Origin: an uncultured Roseovarius sp.
GTDB lineage: Bacteria > Pseudomonadota > Alphaproteobacteria > Rhodobacterales > Rhodobacteraceae
Reading direction: 5' to 3'
DNA: 64,000 nucleotides
Assembly (NCBI RefSeq): GCF_913057115.1
Contig: NZ_CAJXNN010000015.1
Coordinates: 1-64,000 of the forward strand
Position 1 is the first letter of the stretch; the number at the start of each line of letters is the position of its first letter. Below are positions 1-7,978 of this stretch, in pieces. A program made the position numbers and the translations under genes. The notes under the pieces are model-generated. The model ran no database searches and was not told the origin of the DNA. It saw only the letters and a program-made list of their open reading frames with translations.

Positions 1-1199
1 CCGATGATCCCGATCAGGATGATCCCCATGATCACGATATCGGTGTTCTGGAAGCGGCTGGCGACCATCACCATCATGCCCGCGCCCTTTTCGGCGGCGA
101 CAAGTTCGGCGGCAACCACCGTGCCCCAACAGACCCCCATGGCCACACGCGCGCCGGTGAAGATCTCGGGCAGGGAATTCGGCACGATCACATGGCGCAT
201 CAGCTGCCACTTGCTGGCCCCCAGCGAATAGGCCGCATGCACCTTGGAAATCGCCACGCCCGACACCCCGGCACGGGCCGAAATCGTCATGATCCAGAGC
301 GCGGCCAGGAACAGCAGGATGATCTTGCCGGTTTCACCAATACCGGCCCAGATGATGACCAGCGGGATCAGCGCCAAGGGCGGCACCGGGCGCATGAATT
401 CCACGATCGGGTCAAACCAGCCGCGGAACCAATCGGAAAGGCCCATGGCATAGCCCAACGGAATGCCCACCGCGGCGCCGATAATAAAGCCTACGATCAC
501 CCGGAAGAGCGACCAGAAAAGGTGCTGCCAGAGGGTGAAGTTCTGATAGCCCTCGCTGGCGATCTCGCCCACGCGCGCGACCACCGCCTCGGGCGAGGGT
601 AGCCAGATGGGTTCCATCTGCATGCCCTTGGCGGGGCTGAAGTTGATCGAGCCTTTGGAGGTGAGCGCAACCGTGCCATCGGCAACGCGGACGCTTTCTC
701 CGGCGCTCACCGGCTGGCCATCAATCGCGACGATCTTGGCCCCTTCCTTGCGCTTCACCTCGTCGTTCTTGTCCATCAACAAAAGCTCGGACCGCCACGC
801 GCCCACCTTGATGGCGTCGTCTTTGGCAAAGCCTTCACCGGGGTCGACCTCGGGCACATCGGCGTCCTCACCCACCTTGAAGACACGGGCGAAAACTGTG
901 GCGTCATCGCGGGCACCGTCCGGGGCCTCAAGCGTGTAGGTGAACTGGGTCTCGCCCACGAAGGGTCCGGGCGCATGGATTGGCACCCATTTCGACCCGG
1001 TGAACGCCCCCCAGAGAAGGAAAATCGTGATCACCGATATCACGCTGGCCCAGCGATCCGGCCTTACCGCGCTTTCATCGCCAAATGTCACCGTCTTGAG
1101 CGAGGTGAAATCCTGCATCTGGCGGAATTTGCTCACGCCCATGCGCACCACGAAAAACGCCGCCGTAAAGATCACGATGTAGATAATCAGAATGGTCAT
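1..1199 (-). CDS. tauC: Taurine ABC transporter permease TauC (3' end outside window)
   Basis: Inner-membrane permease of the taurine importer. The frame starts at an ATG (1197-1199) sharing 4 bp with the tauB stop (ATGA) and stays open to the window edge, so about 399 codons are seen and the stop is missing. A membrane segment lies near residues 3-18 and another near 50-66, followed by about 150 mostly soluble residues. The usual BPD_transp core begins around residue 223, and the EAA-type loop with its G-A motif sits around 321-345. The classical E. coli TauC is about 275 residues, so this one carries a long N-terminal extension. tauA and tauB upstream support the taurine assignment. The extension's role is unknown. 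Confidence 0.9.
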   Translation of the reverse strand, partial: MTILIIYIVIFTAAFFVVRMGVSKFRQMQDFTSLKTVTFGDESAVRPDRWASVISVITIFLLWGAFTGSKWVPIHAPGPFVGETQFTYTLEAPDGARDDATVFARVFKVGEDADVPEVDPGEGFAKDDAIKVGAWRSELLLMDKNDEVKRKEGAKIVAIDGQPVSAGESVRVADGTVALTSKGSINFSPAKGMQMEPIWLPSPEAVVARVGEIASEGYQNFTLWQHLFWSLFRVIVGFIIGAAVGIPLGYAMGLSDWFRGWFDPIVEFMRPVPPLALIPLVIIWAGIGETGKIILLFLAALWIMTISARAGVSGVAISKVHAAYSLGASKWQLMRHVIVPNSLPEIFTGARVAMGVCWGTVVAAELVAAEKGAGMMVMVASRFQNTDIVIMGIILIGII

Positions 1200-2005
1200 G
1201 CCGAAGCCTCCTCGGTGCGGCCCATGATCTCTTCTTCCATGTCCCAGATCATCGACAGGATTTCCTCGCGCTTCTGGCCGAACTCGGGGTTCTTCTTGAC
1301 CTCACGAAGGTCCTTGCCCACGCCATCATCGGCGAAGGGCAGGCGATATTCCTTGTGAATGCGCCCCGGGCGCGGGGCCATGACCAACAAGCGTTCCCCC
1401 AGCAAAAGCGCCTCTTCGACCGAGTGGGTGATCAGGATGATCGTCTTGCCGGTTTCTTTCCACAGCTTCAGAACCAAACCTTGCATCTTTTCACGGGTCA
1501 GCGCGTCCAAAGCGCCCAATGGCTCGTCCATCAAGATCACGTCGGGATCATTGGCAAGGCAGCGGGCCAAGGCGACACGCTGCTGCATCCCGCCCGACAA
1601 TTCATAAACCGCCTTTTCCTTGAAGTCCTGAAGGCCCACCACATCGAGCAAATGGTCGACCGTTCCGGCCCATTCCTTTTCACGCTTGCCAGCCATGCGC
1701 GGCCCGAAACTCACGTTGTCGCGCACGCTCATCCACTCGAAGAGCGCGCCTTGCTGAAACACCATGCCGCGCTCGGCGTCCGGCCCGGTGACCAGATGAT
1801 CGTTCAGCATGATCTTGCCTTCGGTCGGGGCCAAAAACCCCGCGACGATATTCAAAAGCGTGGTCTTGCCACAGCCCGAAGGCCCCAGCACACTCATCAA
1901 TTCGCCTGTCTTGATCTCAAGACTGACGTCTTTCAAGGCTTGCACATGCCCGCCATTCGGCAGGTCAAAGCGCATCGATATATTTTCGATGGATAGCGTC
2001 GACAT
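1196..2005 (-). CDS. tauB: Taurine ABC transporter ATP-binding protein TauB
   Basis: Cytoplasmic ATPase powering taurine import, 269 residues, normal for the NrtD/SsuB/TauB family. Walker A GPSGCGKTT is at residues 41-49, the signature LSGGMQQR precedes Walker B (VILMDEP), and the H-loop histidine lies in ILITHSVEEA. It follows tauA after about 80 bp containing a strong stem-loop and overlaps tauC by 4 bp, so tauBC are translationally coupled. The subgroup alone would also fit sulfonate or nitrate importers; taurine specificity comes from the adjacent tpa and tauA. Confidence 0.93.
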   Translation of the reverse strand: MSTLSIENISMRFDLPNGGHVQALKDVSLEIKTGELMSVLGPSGCGKTTLLNIVAGFLAPTEGKIMLNDHLVTGPDAERGMVFQQGALFEWMSVRDNVSFGPRMAGKREKEWAGTVDHLLDVVGLQDFKEKAVYELSGGMQQRVALARCLANDPDVILMDEPLGALDALTREKMQGLVLKLWKETGKTIILITHSVEEALLLGERLLVMAPRPGRIHKEYRLPFADDGVGKDLREVKKNPEFGQKREEILSMIWDMEEEIMGRTEEASA

Positions 2006-2043
2006 CCCCGCCCCCGTTGTTGATTTTTGAAATTTTTGAGTGT

Positions 2044-2072
2044 GGCGCGGGCCAAAGGATCAGGCCCGCGCC
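2044..2072 (-). other. Stem-loop between tauA and tauB
   Basis: A perfect 10-bp stem (GGCGCGGGCC at 2044-2053 with GGCCCGCGCC at 2063-2072, 9-nt loop) lies in the tauA-tauB gap. No T-run follows on the minus strand, so it is not a full intrinsic terminator. Hairpins in this position commonly protect the binding-protein mRNA or attenuate readthrough, giving more TauA than TauBC. That role is inferred from position. Confidence 0.6.
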
Positions 2073-2087
2073 GCGTGACAGCGGGGA

Positions 2088-3086
2088 TTACATCCCGTGG
2101 GCTTGCTCAAGCGGCCCGGTGTTCACGTTGTTCTCGTAAGTGTCCAGCGCGGCGTCGATGCTGCCGGCTTCCACAAAGACGTCGGCAACGCCTTTCATGA
2201 ATTCCTGTGCACCGCCACCAAGCCACTTCTCGGTCAACTGCTCATCAACCGGCGGGAAAACGAAGGTGTCGATGGTGGCTGCTGTGGCCTCGACATCCAT
2301 ACCGCTGTCCTTGGCGATGACGGGCAGCATCTTGTCGCGGTTGGCGTCATCGGCCCACATCGCGTTGGCATCTGCGGTGACTTTCAGGAACTTGGCGACC
2401 ACGTCGCCGTTTTCGGCGATGTAATCGGCAGGGCCACTGGTCACGTCAAACACCAGAATACCCAGTTCTTCCTTCTCAGCGCCGGTCAGCAGGACATTGC
2501 CGTGCTCTTTCGCACGACGCAGGCTGCCACCCCAGCCGCAGAACAGGTCAATCGCGCCTTGTGCGATGGCGGCAGCGCCCTCAGGCGGCGCCATGTTGAC
2601 CACATCCATGGTCGAAATATCGACGCCAAAGTGGTTCATCTGCTTGAGGAAACCATAGTGCGCGGCGGTGCCCAGCGGCACGGCGGCCTTCTTGCCTTCA
2701 AGTTCCTTGGCGTTGGTCTTGTCGATCTCAAGCGCCTCGGCGGCGACACAGTTGTCGTTTTCCGAATAGCTCACCGCAACGTCGACGATCTGCAAATCCT
2801 GCCCCGCGCTTGTGGCCACCACGAAGGGCGGAACCCCTTGGCTGACCGACAGCTGCACATCGCCCGAGGCCATGGCCGCGCTCATCGCCGTACCGGTGTC
2901 GAAGGCGCGCCAGTTCACGGTCATGCCCAGCGCCTCGTCATACATGCCTTCGACCTTGGCGTACTGGAACGGCATCGGCCACTCAAGGAAGTAGCCCACG
3001 GTGATCTCTTCGGCGCTGGCGGCGCTGGCGCCACCCAGCATGGCCGCGCCGGCCGCAGCCGATATCAGTTTGGTTTTCAGCGTCAT
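2088..3086 (-). CDS. tauA: Taurine ABC transporter substrate-binding protein TauA
   Basis: Periplasmic taurine receptor, 332 residues. A Sec signal peptide is clear: Lys-containing n-region, alanine-rich core, cleavage expected after ASA at residue 25. The mature protein begins EEITVGYFLEWPMPFQYAK, typical of the SsuA/TauA/ThiY-like family. First gene of the tauABC operon, divergent from tpa across a 395-bp regulatory region holding candidate TauR repeats. Induction by taurine through TauR is likely. Other sulfonate specificities cannot be excluded from sequence alone. Confidence 0.92.
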   Translation of the reverse strand: MTLKTKLISAAAGAAMLGGASAASAEEITVGYFLEWPMPFQYAKVEGMYDEALGMTVNWRAFDTGTAMSAAMASGDVQLSVSQGVPPFVVATSAGQDLQIVDVAVSYSENDNCVAAEALEIDKTNAKELEGKKAAVPLGTAAHYGFLKQMNHFGVDISTMDVVNMAPPEGAAAIAQGAIDLFCGWGGSLRRAKEHGNVLLTGAEKEELGILVFDVTSGPADYIAENGDVVAKFLKVTADANAMWADDANRDKMLPVIAKDSGMDVEATAATIDTFVFPPVDEQLTEKWLGGGAQEFMKGVADVFVEAGSIDAALDTYENNVNTGPLEQAHGM

Positions 3087-3481
3087 AATCTTGGTTCTCC
3101 CGTTGGTTCTTGGACCGGGCCTTTGCAGACCCTGTTGTTATAGATGCGCAGACAGCTGGCCATCCCCTTGGGTTTGGCGCAGCGGTCCGGTGCAGGTGTA
3201 TCCGAGACCAATTCGCGATTCCGATCAATGCTTTTATCGGTCTGCTCCAGGTATTTCGCGCTTCGTGAAGGCAAATTTCGGGAAATCGCAAAGGAAAACG
3301 GCACGATTTGCTACAATATAAATACACGGGCGAGTCGCGGTGCCGCTCTGGCCTTAAACAAAGGTAAGTTTTGGCCCTATCGGATTCTTGGGATTCCGGG
3401 CTGATATGCCAGTCAGACAGCACCGGGCCAAGGCCCGCCACCCGGCATGCGAAACCCGGGCCCAACAGATGGAGACCCACC
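3087..3481. promoter_or_regulatory. Divergent tauA / tpa control region
   Basis: This 395-bp stretch holds no convincing gene. It must carry the promoters for tauABC (leftward) and tpa (rightward). It includes an AT-richer patch around 3305-3335 and the paired repeats listed separately at 3348-3380. The tpa ribosome-binding site GGAG at 3471-3474 is 7 nt from its ATG. No confident -35/-10 pair could be assigned by eye. Confidence 0.6.
3348..3380 (+). promoter_or_regulatory. Candidate TauR direct repeats upstream of tpa
   Basis: Two 10-mers, CTGGCCTTAA (3348-3357) and TTGGCCCTAT (3371-3380), lie in direct orientation 23 bp apart, start to start. They resemble the CTGGACYTAA direct repeat known for TauR of Rhodobacter capsulatus. 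A pair with the same 23-bp spacing precedes xsc at 7870-7902. TauR binding is inferred. Confidence 0.6.
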
Positions 3482-4864
3482 ATGGATGGCACCCTGAAGA
3501 ACGATATCGAAAAGGTCGTCGATGCCGACCGCGCCCACGTCTGGCACCACCTGATCCAGCACAAGCCGTTTGAAACCGGCGCACCGCGTATCATCGTGGA
3601 AGGCAAGGGCATGCGGGTCTGGGATCAGCATGGCAAGGAACACCTTGATGCGGTCTCGGGCGGGGTATGGACGGTAAACGTCGGCTATGGCCGTGAACGC
3701 ATTGCCAACGCCGTGCGCGACCAATTGATCAAGCTCAATTATTTCGCTGGCACCACCGGCTCCATTCCCGGCGCGCTGTTTTCCGAGCGTCTGATCGAGA
3801 AGATGCCGGGGATGAGCCGAGTTTACTACACCAACTCCGGCTCCGAGGCGAACGAGAAAGCCTTCAAGATGGTCCGCCAGATCGCGCACAAGCGCTACGG
3901 CGGCAAGAAATACAAGATCCTCTACCGCGACCGCGATTACCACGGCTCCACCCTCGCCACCATGTCGGCGGGCGGTCAGGATGAGCGCAACGCCCAATAC
4001 GGCCCCTTCGCGCCCGGTTTCGTGCGCGTGCCGCATTGTCTTGAATACCGCGCGCAGTGGGACCTGTCGGGCGAGGAATACGGCGTCGCCGCCGCCAACG
4101 CCATCGAAGAGGTGATCCTTGCCGAAGGCCCCGACACCGTCGGCGCGCTCTGCCTTGAACCCGTCACCGCCGGGGGCGGCGTCATCACCCCGCCGCCGGG
4201 CTACTGGCCCCGCGTGCAGGAGATTTGCCGCAAGTACGACATACTGCTGCATATCGACGAAGTGGTTTGCGGCGTCGGCCGCACCGGCACATGGTTCGGC
4301 TATCAGCACTACGGGATTGAGCCTGATTTCGTGACCATGGCCAAGGGCGTCGCCTCGGGTTACGCCGCGATTGCCTGCTGTGTGACCAATGAAAAGGTCT
4401 TCGACATGTTCAAGGAATCGCCCGACGATCCCATGGACTACTTCCGCGACATTTCCACCTTCGGCGGCTGCACCGCTGGCCCCGCTGCCGCGCTGGAAAA
4501 CATGGCCATCATCGAAGAGGAAGGCCTGCTGGAAAACACCACGCAAATGGGCGATTACATGCTCGACCAGTTGCGCGCCCTGCAAGACAAGCACGCCGTG
4601 ATCGGCGAGGTGCGCGGCAAGGGCCTTTTCCTTGGGGCCGAACTGGTCGCCGACCGCGACAGCCGCGAACCCGTGGCCGAGAAACTGGCACAGGCCGTGG
4701 TTGGTGACTGCAATGCCCAAGGCGTGATCATCGGCGTCACCAACCGGTCGATCCCCGGGTTCAACAACACGCTGTGTTACTCGCCCGCGCTGATCTCGAC
4801 CAAGAACGACATCGACCAGATCGTCGAGGCCACGGACAAGGCCCTGACCAAGGTCTTCGGCTGA
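3482..4864 (+). CDS. tpa: Taurine--pyruvate aminotransferase
   Basis: Class III PLP aminotransferase, 460 residues, converting taurine and pyruvate to sulfoacetaldehyde and alanine, the first cytoplasmic step of taurine dissimilation. The PLP lysine is K288 in TMAKGVASGYAA; IDEVVCGVGRTG upstream contains the conserved Asp that contacts the PLP pyridine nitrogen. An ATG 111 nt further upstream is in frame, but ATG 3482 has GGAG 7 nt before it and gives the family N-terminus (MDGTLKNDIEKVV). Divergent from tauABC and followed by an intrinsic terminator, so it is probably a single-gene transcript. Its product feeds Xsc, encoded 3 kb downstream. Confidence 0.92.
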   Translation: MDGTLKNDIEKVVDADRAHVWHHLIQHKPFETGAPRIIVEGKGMRVWDQHGKEHLDAVSGGVWTVNVGYGRERIANAVRDQLIKLNYFAGTTGSIPGALFSERLIEKMPGMSRVYYTNSGSEANEKAFKMVRQIAHKRYGGKKYKILYRDRDYHGSTLATMSAGGQDERNAQYGPFAPGFVRVPHCLEYRAQWDLSGEEYGVAAANAIEEVILAEGPDTVGALCLEPVTAGGGVITPPPGYWPRVQEICRKYDILLHIDEVVCGVGRTGTWFGYQHYGIEPDFVTMAKGVASGYAAIACCVTNEKVFDMFKESPDDPMDYFRDISTFGGCTAGPAAALENMAIIEEEGLLENTTQMGDYMLDQLRALQDKHAVIGEVRGKGLFLGAELVADRDSREPVAEKLAQAVVGDCNAQGVIIGVTNRSIPGFNNTLCYSPALISTKNDIDQIVEATDKALTKVFG

Positions 4865-4896
4865 TCACACTCCCAAAGATTAGCTTCTTCCCTACT

Positions 4897-4923
4897 CCCC
4901 GGCGCGCCGCGCCGGGGTTTTTT
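4897..4923 (+). terminator. Intrinsic terminator after tpa
   Basis: A perfect 9-bp GC stem, CCCCGGCGC (4897-4905) with GCGCCGGGG (4909-4917) around a 3-nt loop, is followed by six Ts (4918-4923). This is a textbook Rho-independent terminator 32 bp after the tpa stop. Confidence 0.92.
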
Positions 4924-5014
4924 ACCTGCGTGGTTGCATCCTCGGCCCAAAGCAGGCCATCTGACCCAAGACGTGACTCACCCCGAGGCGTCGGCAGACC
5001 AAATTGAGGACCAC

Positions 5015-5596
5015 ATGAAAAAGACCCCCGCACTCGCCACAATGGCCATCCTTGCCGCCACCCCCGCCGCCGCCCACCTGCCGCCCGGCGAATACGGCTC
5101 ATTCCTTGCCGGGGTCACCCACCCGCTTTTCGGCCTTGATCACGTTCTGGCCATGATTGCCGTTGGCCTTTGGGCCGCGCAAATCGGCGGGCGGGCGCTC
5201 TGGCAAGTGCCCAGCGCCTTTGTCCTCGCCATGCTGGCCGGGTTCGCACTGGCATTGGCAGGCCTGCCGCTCCCCATGGTCGAACCGGCAATCCTTGTGT
5301 CGATCATCGTGCTGGGCCTTGTCGTCGCCATGGCCCTGCGCCCCGCCGCTCCTTGGGCCATGGCACTGGTCGCCGGCTTCGCGCTCTTCCATGGCCACGC
5401 TCACGGCGGAGAACTGGGCGGCGCACAAGCGCTGACATTCGGCGCGGGCTTTGCCATGGCCACCGCCGCGCTGCACGCCATGGGCCTTCTGATCGCGCTG
5501 ATCTTTGCCCGCGCCCTTCAGGCAGGCTCCGGCCTCGTCCTGCGCCTCATGGGTGGGGCCACCGCCCTCGCCGGGGCCGCCATCGCCTTTGGCTAA
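5015..5596 (+). CDS. HupE/UreJ-family membrane protein
   Basis: Polytopic membrane protein of 193 residues. The N-terminus resembles a signal peptide ending in AAA before HLPPGEYGSF. The family motif HPLFGLDHVLAMIAVGLWA lies near residues 35-53, and the His-rich FHGHAHGG sits mid-protein, followed by further hydrophobic segments. HupE/UreJ proteins are nickel (or cobalt) permeases. ATG 5015 is preceded by TTGAGGA, which decides the start over upstream in-frame ATGs. It is flanked by terminators, so monocistronic. No urease or hydrogenase genes are in the window, so the metal or other substrate is unknown. Confidence 0.82.
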   Translation: MKKTPALATMAILAATPAAAHLPPGEYGSFLAGVTHPLFGLDHVLAMIAVGLWAAQIGGRALWQVPSAFVLAMLAGFALALAGLPLPMVEPAILVSIIVLGLVVAMALRPAAPWAMALVAGFALFHGHAHGGELGGAQALTFGAGFAMATAALHAMGLLIALIFARALQAGSGLVLRLMGGATALAGAAIAFG

Positions 5597-5605
5597 TCAT
5601 CACAG

Positions 5606-5634
5606 AAAACCCCGGCGCATCGTGCCGGGGTTTT
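5606..5634 (+). terminator. Intrinsic terminator after the HupE-like gene
   Basis: An 11-bp perfect stem, AAAACCCCGGC (5606-5616) and GCCGGGGTTTT (5624-5634), ends in T-rich sequence 10 bp after the stop codon. The A/T flanks make it usable from both strands. Confidence 0.88.
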
Positions 5635-5646
5635 CTCTAAGCGGCA

Positions 5647-5694
5647 CCGATTTCTTCAAAAGAAATCGGACCGAAATCTTTTAAAGATTTCGGT
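5647..5694. repeat. Two tandem perfect hairpins
   Basis: CCGATTTCTT (5647-5656) pairs with AAGAAATCGG (5660-5669), and ACCGAAATCTT (5670-5680) pairs with AAGATTTCGGT (5684-5694). Both have 3-nt loops and the hairpins abut. They lie between two convergent genes and probably act as transcription stop or mRNA-end structures. They also look like the small intergenic palindromes common in roseobacter genomes. Confidence 0.75.
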
Positions 5695-5698
5695 ACCC

Positions 5699-6046
5699 TC
5701 ACTGCCCATGTGCCGCTTTACTATCCGCAGGGGCCTCATCCCGCTCGTGCATCCCGTAATCCCGGATCACGCTGACCACCCGCAGGCGATAATCGTCGAA
5801 CATCCTCTCACGCCCGGCCTTTTGCGCCCCCCGGTGCGCCTCCAAGGTGCGCCAACGCTCGACCGCAGCTTCATCCTCCCAAAAGCTCAGCGATAACAGC
5901 TTCTCGGGGTTGGTCAGGCTCTGGAACCGCTCCACGCTGATGAACCCCTCCACGCCTTCCGCCAAGGGCCGCATCTTGGCGGCCATCTCAAGGTAATCCG
6001 CCTTCTGCCCCTCACCGGGGGTCACTTCAAAAATGACCGCGATCAT
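5699..6046 (-). CDS. ABM-domain (antibiotic biosynthesis monooxygenase-like) protein
   Basis: 115-residue cytoplasmic protein matching the dimeric alpha/beta ferredoxin-like ABM fold: MIAVIFEVTPGEGQ at the N-terminus, GVEGFISVERF in the middle, LSLSFWEDEAAVERWRTL as the helix, and HRGAQKAGRERMFDDYRL. Members include heme-degrading and quinol monooxygenases, and many have no known substrate. A strong ribosome-binding site (GGAGGT, 4 nt from ATG) fixes the start. Divergent from tauR; the shared 223-bp gap is full of GTAC repeats that may control this gene. A role in taurine metabolism is not evident. Confidence 0.8.
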   Translation of the reverse strand: MIAVIFEVTPGEGQKADYLEMAAKMRPLAEGVEGFISVERFQSLTNPEKLLSLSFWEDEAAVERWRTLEAHRGAQKAGRERMFDDYRLRVVSVIRDYGMHERDEAPADSKAAHGQ

Positions 6047-6132
6047 TTTTACCTCCTATGTCATCGACTTGACCCCAGACAACCGGATTACAACCTTCTG
6101 TGCAAACCCTGTTCCGCACCACCATGACCCGG

Positions 6133-6218
6133 GTTTTGTACGAAACGTACGTTCCGCCTCACGCACCCCCCGATTTTTGTACGAAACTCACGTACAAAAC
6201 GTACGACTCGTACAAAAC
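6133..6218. promoter_or_regulatory. Cluster of GTTTTGTAC/GTACAAAAC repeats
   Basis: Four copies of the 8- to 9-mer lie in the gap between the ABM gene and tauR: GTTTTGTAC 6133-6141, TTTTGTAC 6175-6182, and the inverse GTACAAAAC at 6192-6200 and 6210-6218. Additional CGTACG cores occur at 6147-6151 and 6200-6205. The arrangement looks like a multi-site operator. The cognate regulator is unknown. A related inverted repeat occurs at 36767-36800. Confidence 0.6.
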
Positions 6219-6222
6219 TCAC

Positions 6223-6254
6223 ACCATACCAGATTGCCAGCGCGATAAGTCCAA
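6223..6254 (-). promoter_or_regulatory. Candidate TauR site upstream of tauR
   Basis: Read on the minus strand, TTGGACTTAT (6254-6245) is a close match to the TauR repeat CTGGACYTAA. A weaker CTGGTATGGT follows at 6232-6223, 22 bp further along. The site ends 15 bp before the tauR ATG, so it could allow autoregulation. The second repeat is poor, which lowers confidence. Confidence 0.4.
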
Positions 6255-6269
6255 TCTAACGTCACCTCT

Positions 6270-7739
6270 ATGGCAATCTCGGTCGAAACCTTCTTTCTCA
6301 ACCCCGATGATGAGGGCACGCTACAGGCCCGCATCCAACAGATGATCGCCCAAGGCATCCTGTCGGGGCGCTTCCGAAAGGGCGAAAAACTCCCTAGTTC
6401 CCGTAAGTTAGCCCAACATCTCGGAGTCAGCCGTATCACCGTGACCCTCGCCTACACCGAGCTTTTGGCCAACGATTACCTCGAATCGCGCGACCGCTCA
6501 GGCTATTATGTATCTGAAAACGCGCCAGAACCTCCGCAGTTCACCCCCAACCCCACCAGCAGCGGCGACAATATCGACTGGTCCCGCGCGCTTGGCCGCC
6601 GCTTTACCGGCGGGCGTACCCCTACCAAACCGCTCGATTGGTCAAGCTACCGTTATCCCTTTATCTATGGCCAAACCGACCCCACACTGTTCGATCACGC
6701 CAACTGGCGGCACTGCGCATTGCAAGCCCTTGGGCAAAAAGACTTTTCCGCGCTCACCACCGATTACTTCGACCAAGACGACCCCAAACTGATCGAGTTC
6801 ATCGCCCGTCATACCCTGCCCCGGCGCGGCATCCTTGCCCAACCCGACGAGATCCTCGTCACCATGGGCGCCCAGAACGCCCTGTGGCTCACGGCGCAGG
6901 TTTTGCTGACCCAGCGGCGCACCGCCGCCATCGAGGAACCCTGCTACCACGCCCTTCGCGACATCCTCACGCAATCGCGCTGCTATCTCTCCCCCGTTGA
7001 GGTGGATACCAACGGCCTGCCCCCCGATGCGCTGCCCAATCATGCCGATGTGATTTTCACCACGCCCAGCCACCAATCGCCCACCAATGCCACCATGCCG
7101 CTTGAGCGGCGCAAGGCGCTGTTGGAAAAGGCGCGCAAGATGGACGCGCTGATTGTCGAGGACGACTACGAATTCGAGATTTCTTTCCTTCGCAGCCCCT
7201 CACCGGCTCTCAAATCGCTCGATACCGATGGCCGGGTGATCTATGTCGGCAGCTTCTCCAAGTCGATCTTCCCCGGCCTGCGACTTGGCTATCTTGTTGG
7301 ATCAAAACAGTTTATCCGCGAATGCCGGGCCTTGCGAGCCTCTGTGCTGCGCCACCCGCCGGGGCATATACAGCGCACCGCGGCTTATTTCCTCAGCCTC
7401 GGCCATTACGACAGCCTGATACGGCGGATGGGGCAGGTCTTTGCCCGCCGCCGCAAAGTGATGGAGAAAGCGCTGGCGGATCATGGCCTTGGCGTCGAGG
7501 GGCGCGGCGTCTTTGGCGGCTCGTCCATCTGGATGCGCGCCCCCGAGGGCGTGGATACCGAGGAGTTGGACCATATCCTGCGCGCGCGCAGTGTGCTGAT
7601 AGAACCCGGGCGCACCTTCTTTCGCGGCCCTGGTGCGCCGCGCAACTTTTACCGGCTGGCCTATTCCTCGATCCCGTCCGAGCGCATCCCGGACGGGATC
7701 GCGATTCTGGCCGACGAACTGGCAAAGTTAACAAGATAG
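6270..7739 (+). CDS. tauR: MocR/GntR-family taurine regulator TauR
   Basis: 489-residue MocR-type transcription factor. Residues about 15-80 form a GntR winged helix (KLPSSRKLAQHLGVSRITVT is the recognition part), joined by a linker to a fold-type I aminotransferase-like domain. The domain's PLP lysine lies in VGSFSKSIFPGLRLGY. TauR proteins sense taurine through PLP and activate tau/tpa/xsc promoters. It sits directly upstream of xsc and 1.4 kb from tpa. No clear ribosome-binding site precedes ATG 6270. Other MocR functions are possible, but context favours TauR strongly. Confidence 0.88.
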   Translation: MAISVETFFLNPDDEGTLQARIQQMIAQGILSGRFRKGEKLPSSRKLAQHLGVSRITVTLAYTELLANDYLESRDRSGYYVSENAPEPPQFTPNPTSSGDNIDWSRALGRRFTGGRTPTKPLDWSSYRYPFIYGQTDPTLFDHANWRHCALQALGQKDFSALTTDYFDQDDPKLIEFIARHTLPRRGILAQPDEILVTMGAQNALWLTAQVLLTQRRTAAIEEPCYHALRDILTQSRCYLSPVEVDTNGLPPDALPNHADVIFTTPSHQSPTNATMPLERRKALLEKARKMDALIVEDDYEFEISFLRSPSPALKSLDTDGRVIYVGSFSKSIFPGLRLGYLVGSKQFIRECRALRASVLRHPPGHIQRTAAYFLSLGHYDSLIRRMGQVFARRRKVMEKALADHGLGVEGRGVFGGSSIWMRAPEGVDTEELDHILRARSVLIEPGRTFFRGPGAPRNFYRLAYSSIPSERIPDGIAILADELAKLTR

Positions 7740-7869
7740 CCCGCCTTCCGGGATGGCTCTGCAAAGCCCTGAATTTCCAGAAGAGTCTTTTTAAGAATCT
7801 CTTGAGGGCCGCCAAATTTTCCCAATAATGACTTACAATTGAGACCTTGAGTCTCATTAATATTTTACA

Positions 7870-7902
7870 CTGGATATATCATGCTATAGTATCTGGCCCT
7901 AC
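7870..7902 (+). promoter_or_regulatory. Candidate TauR direct repeats upstream of xsc
   Basis: CTGGATATAT (7870-7879) and CTGGCCCTAC (7893-7902) are direct repeats 23 bp apart, start to start, 77 bp before the xsc ATG. Spacing and the downstream half-site (TGGCCCTA) match the pair before tpa. The tauR-xsc gap of 239 bp is AT-rich and is likely the xsc-ackA promoter. Confidence 0.6.
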
Positions 7903-7978
7903 TGCGCGGATGCGGCGCGGCATACCTTTCGCCAGACTCGCCGGACCTCCGGCCTTTTTTCTCTTGGGAGTGCCAGAC

